The position numbers and the translations under genes are program-made. A DNA stretch of 64,000 nucleotides, from contig CBDIHI010000002.1 of the NCBI GenBank assembly GCA_965279075.1, positions 14,619-78,618 on the forward strand, written 5' to 3'. A model generated the notes under the pieces. The model made no database searches. It saw only the letters and a list, made by a program, of their open reading frames with translations, and was not told the origin of the DNA. How positions within the stretch are numbered: the stretch's first letter is position 1; each line of letters opens with the position of its first letter. This stretch comes from SZAS-79 sp965279075. GTDB lineage: Bacteria; Pseudomonadota; Gammaproteobacteria; Burkholderiales; SG8-39. Shown here piece by piece: positions 63,601-64,000 of the stretch.

Positions 63601-64000
63601 CGGCCACGGTGAGCGTGACGGTGACGTCGGTGAACGATGCGCCGACGGGGACGGACAAGACGATCACGACGAACGAGGACACGGGGTACACGTTTGCGGC
63701 GTCGGACTTTGGGTTTGGTGATGGGAAGGACAGCCCGGCAAACACGCTGACGGCGGTGAAGATCACGACGGTGCCTGGGGCGGGGACGCTGAAGCTGTCG
63801 GGCGCGACGGTGAACGCAGGGGATGTGATCAGTGCGGCGAACCTAGGGAACCTGGTGTTCACGCCGGGGACGGACGCGAACGGAGCGGGGTACGCGAGCT
63901 TCACGTTCCAGGTGCAGGACAGTGGCGGGACGGCGAACGGTGGCGTGGACCTTGACCAGAGCGCGAACACGATCACGGTGAACGTGACGCCCGTGACCGA
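48693..64000 (+). CDS. Giant LEPR/DUF4347 cadherin-repeat adhesin (3' end beyond window)
   Basis: Open frame of at least 5,102 codons, with no stop found by reading it through and with the frame confirmed by fifteen NDAP repeats that all fall in the same phase. Order: basic N-terminus; LEPR-type motif (YLALEPRIVFDGA, about 32-44); low-complexity Ala/Thr stretch; DUF4347 domain (about 130-286, with IHIVSHGAPGKLWLG and GADILIYGCRAGAGAEG); a region of unclear fold; a cadherin-like unit (about 543-655); two SbsA/Big_5-type Ig domains (about 656-940); then some 25 modules of 110-170 residues ending in NDAP. There is no classical signal peptide. It is probably a secreted, calcium-binding surface or biofilm adhesin; a C-terminal secretion signal would lie outside the window. 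The M50/HlyD protein upstream is its likely partner. Confidence 0.93.
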   Translation, partial: MSKNDRPQGTDEPANKPAANGKRTRKTLVRKTRYLALEPRIVFDGAIAAEVIDKATQTDAPAKPAAEADQPSTSIFDTAKPVTTAGDSTAVPRAADAATTAQKTATDTTDADRAAMLGTTAISAAADHEVVFIDSTLWGAETLAAAARPGVDVVMLDPTRDGVQQITEALAGRTGIEAIHIVSHGAPGKLWLGSSELSAANADSYAGQLGAWRSSLAEGADILIYGCRAGAGAEGQQLAEELSKFTGADVGASDDATGGAPDANWSMEFVWGKVERQVYGDVTKLAAYSSELAATDLSGKTGWTPLMYGTAMDPGGDMQASAASTDLVGDSTHPLLYMSYNNMGTAGIANEADDVLSFRLRVSSPNSGGNFGAISILGLDVNLDGRMDTYLSVNDTPQGVFITIYDPGTQANISPSTTSITPYQTTTATAATYQFTAVTSASDPDWDGNTDIDGGGKVDQFVSFSLSFDAVKQALARPNVPGNPTAGIVINQTTPMRFVLMTMTNTNSINGDIGGIVGGNTSSLTWEQLGAFSPVVSASDSPPIITSGGGGDTANYVAAAGFTTVTTVTATDKDPGDYLKYTITGGADASKFTIDPVTGVLSFASAPSATLPTDADGDGRYQVTVTVTDFSDAAMTQAKSGADSQALTVTVLPQPDTTRPTLDLATGITPADSVTNLAPNTNFFLNFSESVQAGAVTASSGRILIRNATTGAIVQSIAVNDTDQVSYAGSIVTVNPINDLAANTSYYIEIQPGSFTDLAGNAFVAFDSTGTRVATGTSVNAVTDSGPLSSLTAYKWDFKTGSNQLADSTAPTLTAAAVTNTGGTTIAADNATGVAIGSNVVLTFSEAVFPDAGFLTIRRSSDGVSVATISATDTSQVTYNAAAKTVTLNPASDLAPDTDYYVQIDGQALQDAAGNHYAGITNLNQGVTNAYALNFKTGGDAAAPSVSYVTASNVNGTWVAGDTVFVAVKLSEAVTVTGTPTLALATGGAGRTATYVSGSGSDTLMFSYVVQPGDTSLDLNYAATNSLSGGTITDLAGNAANLTLPVLASGSSLAGQKDLVIDAAPVNTIPGAQSVLNNAALTFTASVADVDSPNLTVTVSATNGTLSLSGLSGLTFSAGDGVSDATMTFTGSTANVNAALAGMSFRPTASYVGPATVQIVTRDGSTSVNGQVVSDTDSFTVNVNAAVAPVLSGTAAVTFTENGAKVAVDPLVNVTDPDSLSLLSASVSIGTGFDSASDVLAFVNDGTTMGNITATYNSGTGVLSLSSSGGTATLAQWQSALRAVTYQTTSDAPIATGTTRTISFTATDNNANTSTPLSTTLSIAAVNDAPLLDNAPALSMSVNEEAGAPVNGATTGTAVTSFTGGISDPDSGSVAKGIAVTATNESSGTWYYSLNGGTTWTAVGGVSTAQSLLLPDTARLYFSPAANFNGTAGSALTLRAWDQTSGSAGSKVSTGTTGGATAFSTATDTINVSVAAINDAPVASGTASLAADLEDTAAASVNKATVLSLFAANFNDSADTVSGGSSANTLAGIAITSYSPTAAGSWRYSIDGTNWVTIDGTVAGNPISLANALTLRSADQLRFEPAANFNGAVPVLTVKLIDSSASVTSGAAVNATGGGATAFSTSTVDLSHSLTAVNDAPVLDSAPSLSLTAVINSSAPSGAVGSPVSNIAAGNITDPDSGAAKGVAITATSETNGTWWYSINGGTTWTVVGGVSGTNALLLPDTALLYFQPTANFAGTSSAALTVRAWDETSGTAGTKVDVSTNGGTTAYSSATDTVDVTVAGPNQAPTLADLNLALTVGEDAGVPSGAVGALLSAFTGGISDADTSALKGVAITSALTGNGNWYYTTDGGTNWALVNQGSAVSASSALLLADNASTRLYFAPTGNLNGTVTGSLTLRAWDRTSGSAGGRGDTTTTGGTTPYSTASDTVDVVINPVNDAPVASGSATLTSIAEDASNPAGDTITNLFGGNFSDSTDQVSGGSSANTLAGVAITSYTVDSAKGQWQYYNGSAWTTIGTISSAGSALTVAAADKLRFVPAADYNGAATTLTVKLVDSSTTVVTGATIDASTGGGTTAISSGTVVLSHGITAANDAPILLDTALTLTVNEVDTVAAPTGSSFGSAISTLIGGVSDVDSGAVKGIAITASVETNGTWYYTTNNGTNWTAINAGTAVSGTNSLLLANDANTKLYFSPNTANANGTYTSALTIRAWDQTSGSAGSKVDTSNNGGTTAFSSATDTIDAIVAPLNDAPTATAFTVTSDKNQPYLLGRTNFGFADATDGALGGVMAAVKIVSLPTGSGAFEWFNGTSWVAVTTNQVVSASDLDAGRLRWTSSKNGNGTNGSLTYQVTDSGGLSSTTTTLNFTQPNKDTPAMTTGSTVSFTEDGAAVTLNTGLTVGDSSNMSSATVSVLNFTSGDTLDATLGASGILKSYNASTGVLTLTGNVNAATYQTVLRTVTFTTTSNDLTSAGNSPTRWISFQGTDTAGTGNPVTSIVNITALNDQPTASGSATLAADLEDTSAPTVATVSSLFAANMADTRDGSNWNQFAGIAITSYTSTTNGAWQYSSNGTSWTALSDVTGAATAFTLKGTDYLRYVPAANFSGSAATLSAALIDSSATVTTAATVNASSPGATSPYSTATVTLSHSVTAVNDAPTLAATGATPTYTETAVATSGTPVDLFSGITIGTGPGESDNISSIKLTVDGLADGSFEKFTVDGTEFSLTNSTSGTSTGGNLIQYSVSVSGTQATITLTKAATWSTGVAQNVIDGLAYRNTSENPTAGSGRVVSLTSIQDSGGTANSGVDTAAFNVRAAVTIVPTNDAPTLANASTVGFTENGSPVTVDSGITVADYDNTRFASATVSIAGGTFVSGQDVLAFTPTASTGNIVASYNASTGVLTFSSPDNSGTVAQYQAALQAVTYFNSSDNPTAGARTIRFSVNDGTASSANLDSTVNVTAQNDAPVLSDRNLTFSIAEDSAGPANGSIPAGAQPVSAFTAGISDADSGASSGIVLVGSSATGGAWYYTTNNGTNWTAVGTVDTGNSLHLANNANTRLYFAPTANFNGTATSSLTIRAWDQSNGAGLAGTKVSTASTGTTTAYSAASDVIDAVVTAVNDAPTGSSASLSAVNEDVVSSSGSSVASLFTSGFSDATDNQTASGGSSAGTLTGIAITANAATASQGTWQYSTDSGGTWTAVPTTGLADSTALVVSNNALVRFVPALNFNGTPGALTVRVSDGTGFTSGTSVNLGSVGGTSGWSAATVSLTTSVTAVNDAPIATGSASLTGIAEDATNPAGNTVSGLFGGSLSDATDQVSGGSSANSLAGIAIVDYARDLSKGEWQYSTDNGGTWTSIAQDASTDSAVRLNAADKLRFLPAANFNGAAPSLSAQLIETGGSAFTSGTTVNLSTPGATGGSTIYSSAGFTLIHAVSASNDAPVVIGGGTASLPADLEDTAAGSVTARPVSTLFASSFDDSADDKTAFGGSTADTFAGVAITSYTPTAAGSWQYSADGSTWTTLTGTVSGNPISVTNALTLKSTDQLRFVPATDFNGAAPTVTVKLIESSVTVTTGAAVNATGGAATAFSSSPVVLSHSVTAVNDAPTLTAAGSSITVLEDAGTPGVGSGTLVSTLVGTQSDVDSGAQKGIAITALNSTNGTWYYTTDDGTTWTAVSAAPSAGSALLLASDLNTRLYFKPNADFNGTVTSPLTYRAWDQTSGTNGGRFDTTSTGGTSAFSTTTDTVALSVTAVNDTPIGTNNVLWVDKSTALLPTSRTLTESDFGFSDPSDGSGSVFLAADFKAVKITALPGAGVGTLTLNGVAITSASLATPAIVDISDIRAGNLKFVPTVNRTGLGLANIRFQVQDTGGTSSGGQDTDTTERVILFNVGSQVPPVLSGGATIDVPEQGAVTAVNPGISVFDADNPTLESGSVVISRGFQPGGDQLAFANTSATTFGNISASWDAVNGVLSLTSAGGTATQAQWQAAFRAVTYQNLVDAPNTAPRTISYSVNDGTQDSNFVTSTINMQPINDAPVVTLGTVTLAYVENQAATPIDSTITISDPDMPSGYVGGSFNGGFLQTTITANGATEDRLSVVNSTSGTQRIQTVSGTTVQYSSDSGATWVTIGTIDPTQDGQAGRALRVNLSAHSSTDSVTTLARAIGYSNTSDAPSTATRSVSFTINDGGNVGTGGPYQVTQAGDTITVAAVNDAPVGTSGTLTVQTSQTYTLQQSDFGFTDPLDSPSNAFQAVKITSLPAGGGVLKLNGVTIASASVGSPAIVSATDIASGLLTYVARSSAGSESFQFRVQDSGGTSNSGVDTDTTDRTLSVTVTAGAVPVLGGVTARTYTEDLAAIAVYPTLTVTDANVGATLVGATVTIGIGFSSGDVLAFSNNGTTMGNIAIGTNADGVLTLVSSGNLATLTEWQAALRAVTYRNTLDAPSTAPRTISLVVTDTVGNPSSAGRSTVSVVAVNDAPVLTSATPSLAALTEDSTSNAGQTVSSFMGTITDPDGASVPQGIAITGTGLTSGAGTWQYSLDGTSWTTISASSTSALLLRPQDYIRFVPDGLNASAGTLTYRAWDQMTGSAGGTANVTTIGTGGTTAFSLVQNTVSVAATAVNDAPGLSGSLTLASVNEDATNPPGASITQLLSSSGVVLQDPDTGASLGGLAIISNPADPATVGAWQYSTDGTNWYAIGAVSGESGAVALSASTQLRFVPVADYNGTPPALTVRAMDNSYSSGYTAGASRTIVNASINGGTTAIAGATVTIGTGILSVNDAPALTSSAPASVSVAEDSNNTTAVSLGLGSVTYGKGGGADESGQTLTYTITAIPSFVTLYKADGTTPVLANATLTATELQGLKYKTVGDANGTGNITWTVTDNGQTNGVNDFKTLNQSLTVTVNAVDDIAGDSVNTNEDTALTFAASSLLGNDTFGPGATVTAVGGASHGTVSLSGGNITYTPTGDYSGSDSFTYTVTSGGVTETATVSVTVTSVNDAPTGTDKTITTNEDTGYTFAASDFGFGDGKDSPANTLTAVKITTVPGAGTLKLSGATVNAGDVISAANLGNLVFTPGTDANGAGYASFTFQVQDSGGTANGGVDLDQSANTITVNVTPVT
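49080..49556 (+). other. DUF4347 domain within the giant adhesin
   Basis: The segment from EVVFIDSTLWGAETLAAAA to YGDVTKLA corresponds to DUF4347. This domain is found near the N-terminus of very large adhesins and has the pattern VxMLDPTRDGVQQI, AIHIVSHG, ADILIYGC, TGADVGASDDATGG and a closing WSMEFVWGKVE. The conserved His (SHG) and Cys (YGCRAG) in this order recall the His-Cys dyad of caspase-like (clan CD) peptidases, so a self-processing role can be considered. No such activity is shown by the sequence alone. Confidence 0.8.
52257..64000 (+). repeat. Array of about 25 cadherin/VCBS-like modules
   Basis: Boundaries taken at the NDAP signature (for example 52668, 53121, 53601, 54504, 54969, 56640, 57558, 58023, 58494, 59466, 60750, 61281, 62070, 62508, 62979, 63630) define modules of 260-530 bp. 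Six types can be told apart. Type A has AQWQAALRAVTYQN-like ends. Type B has WYYTTNNGTNWTAV and SALTIRAWDQTSG. Type C has AEDTxxxxGxTVSxLF and VSGGSSANTLAGIAI. Type D has FGFSDPSDG and FRVQDSGGT. Types E and F are longer single forms. Copies are diverged at DNA level, so this is protein-level repetition and not a recent exact expansion. Confidence 0.85.

Noticed and set aside
52668..63630. Regularly spaced similar sequences suggesting a CRISPR or DNA satellite array
   Set aside because: The repeated unit is a protein signature (NDAP) with variable codons and spacing of 260-530 bp, all in one reading frame. There is no short identical DNA repeat or cas gene.
48795..63976. Many minus-strand open frames of 60-540 codons within 48.8-64 kb
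   Set aside because: All lie opposite the single giant plus-strand frame. Their low-complexity Ala/Val/Ser/Thr or Arg-rich sequences arise from reversing the repeat-rich adhesin.
1..64000. tRNA, rRNA, insertion sequences, prophage or integrase genes
   Set aside because: None seen. No tRNA-like cloverleaf with CCA end, transposase or integrase motifs, or terminal inverted repeats were recognised when reading the window, though weak or degenerate elements could be missed without a search tool.

Overview
The window is 64 kb of high-GC chromosomal DNA. It looks like a betaproteobacterium of the Burkholderiales or a close relative. The evidence is four orphan Bug-family (TctC-like) periplasmic binding proteins, a DUF3567 gene typical of betaproteobacteria, an AzlCD pair, an O-acetylhomoserine sulfhydrylase, and very dense gene packing with ATGA and GTGA overlaps. 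I see no rRNA, tRNA, IS element, prophage or CRISPR array. No gene-free stretch exceeds 300 bases.

Layout. 1-14 kb holds mixed single genes and short operons: the end of a GGDEF-EAL c-di-GMP enzyme, a stand-alone EF-G, an alpha/beta hydrolase, a Bug protein with an Ldh-family dehydrogenase, a winged-helix regulator preceded by a perfect inverted repeat, a cupin plus FAA hydrolase, AzlCD, a TPR lipid/periplasm-type protein, allophanate hydrolase, a class II aldolase and a sulfatase. 14-32 kb (minus strand) is a long, translationally coupled run. From the promoter at about 32.1 kb downwards it encodes a homogentisate-dioxygenase-family cupin, an alpha/beta hydrolase, a cysteine-dioxygenase-like protein, an acyl-CoA ligase, two tandem glyoxalase-fold proteins, a quinone-oxidoreductase-type dehydrogenase, a thioesterase, an amidase, two tandem NMT1/THI5-like binding proteins, a class II aldolase, a Bug protein coupled to an ABC ATPase and permease, an MFS carrier, a core-MetE-type protein and one more ABC binding protein. 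32.2-39.8 kb (plus strand) is the divergent arm: FAD aromatic monooxygenase, DUF2783, Bug protein, UbiD decarboxylase, TPP-dependent decarboxylase-like enzyme, another Bug protein and an Lrp/AsnC regulator. Together the two arms look like an uptake-plus-catabolism locus for an aromatic or aryl-carboxylate compound. The substrate cannot be told from sequence alone. The shared 150-bp promoter region carries TTACC repeats spaced by whole helical turns.

39.8-46.1 kb holds housekeeping and small conserved genes: a DUF2817 peptidase-like protein, an enol-lactonase-like hydrolase, an alkaline-phosphatase-superfamily protein, DUF3567, a conserved unknown with a clear terminator, MetY and a hydrolase.

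46.3-64 kb is a surface-protein locus. A fused PqqD-like/M50 metalloprotease/HlyD-like membrane protein lies just upstream of a giant open frame that starts at 48,693 and is still open at the end of the window (at least 5,102 codons). It has an N-terminal LEPR-type motif, a DUF4347 domain, SbsA-like Ig domains and about 25 cadherin/VCBS-like modules ending in an NDAP signature. It is the most striking element here. I infer that the M50/HlyD protein serves in export or maturation of this adhesin. The last kilobase switches abruptly to almost exclusive ACG/GTG codons, which suggests that this part of the repeat array has a different origin.
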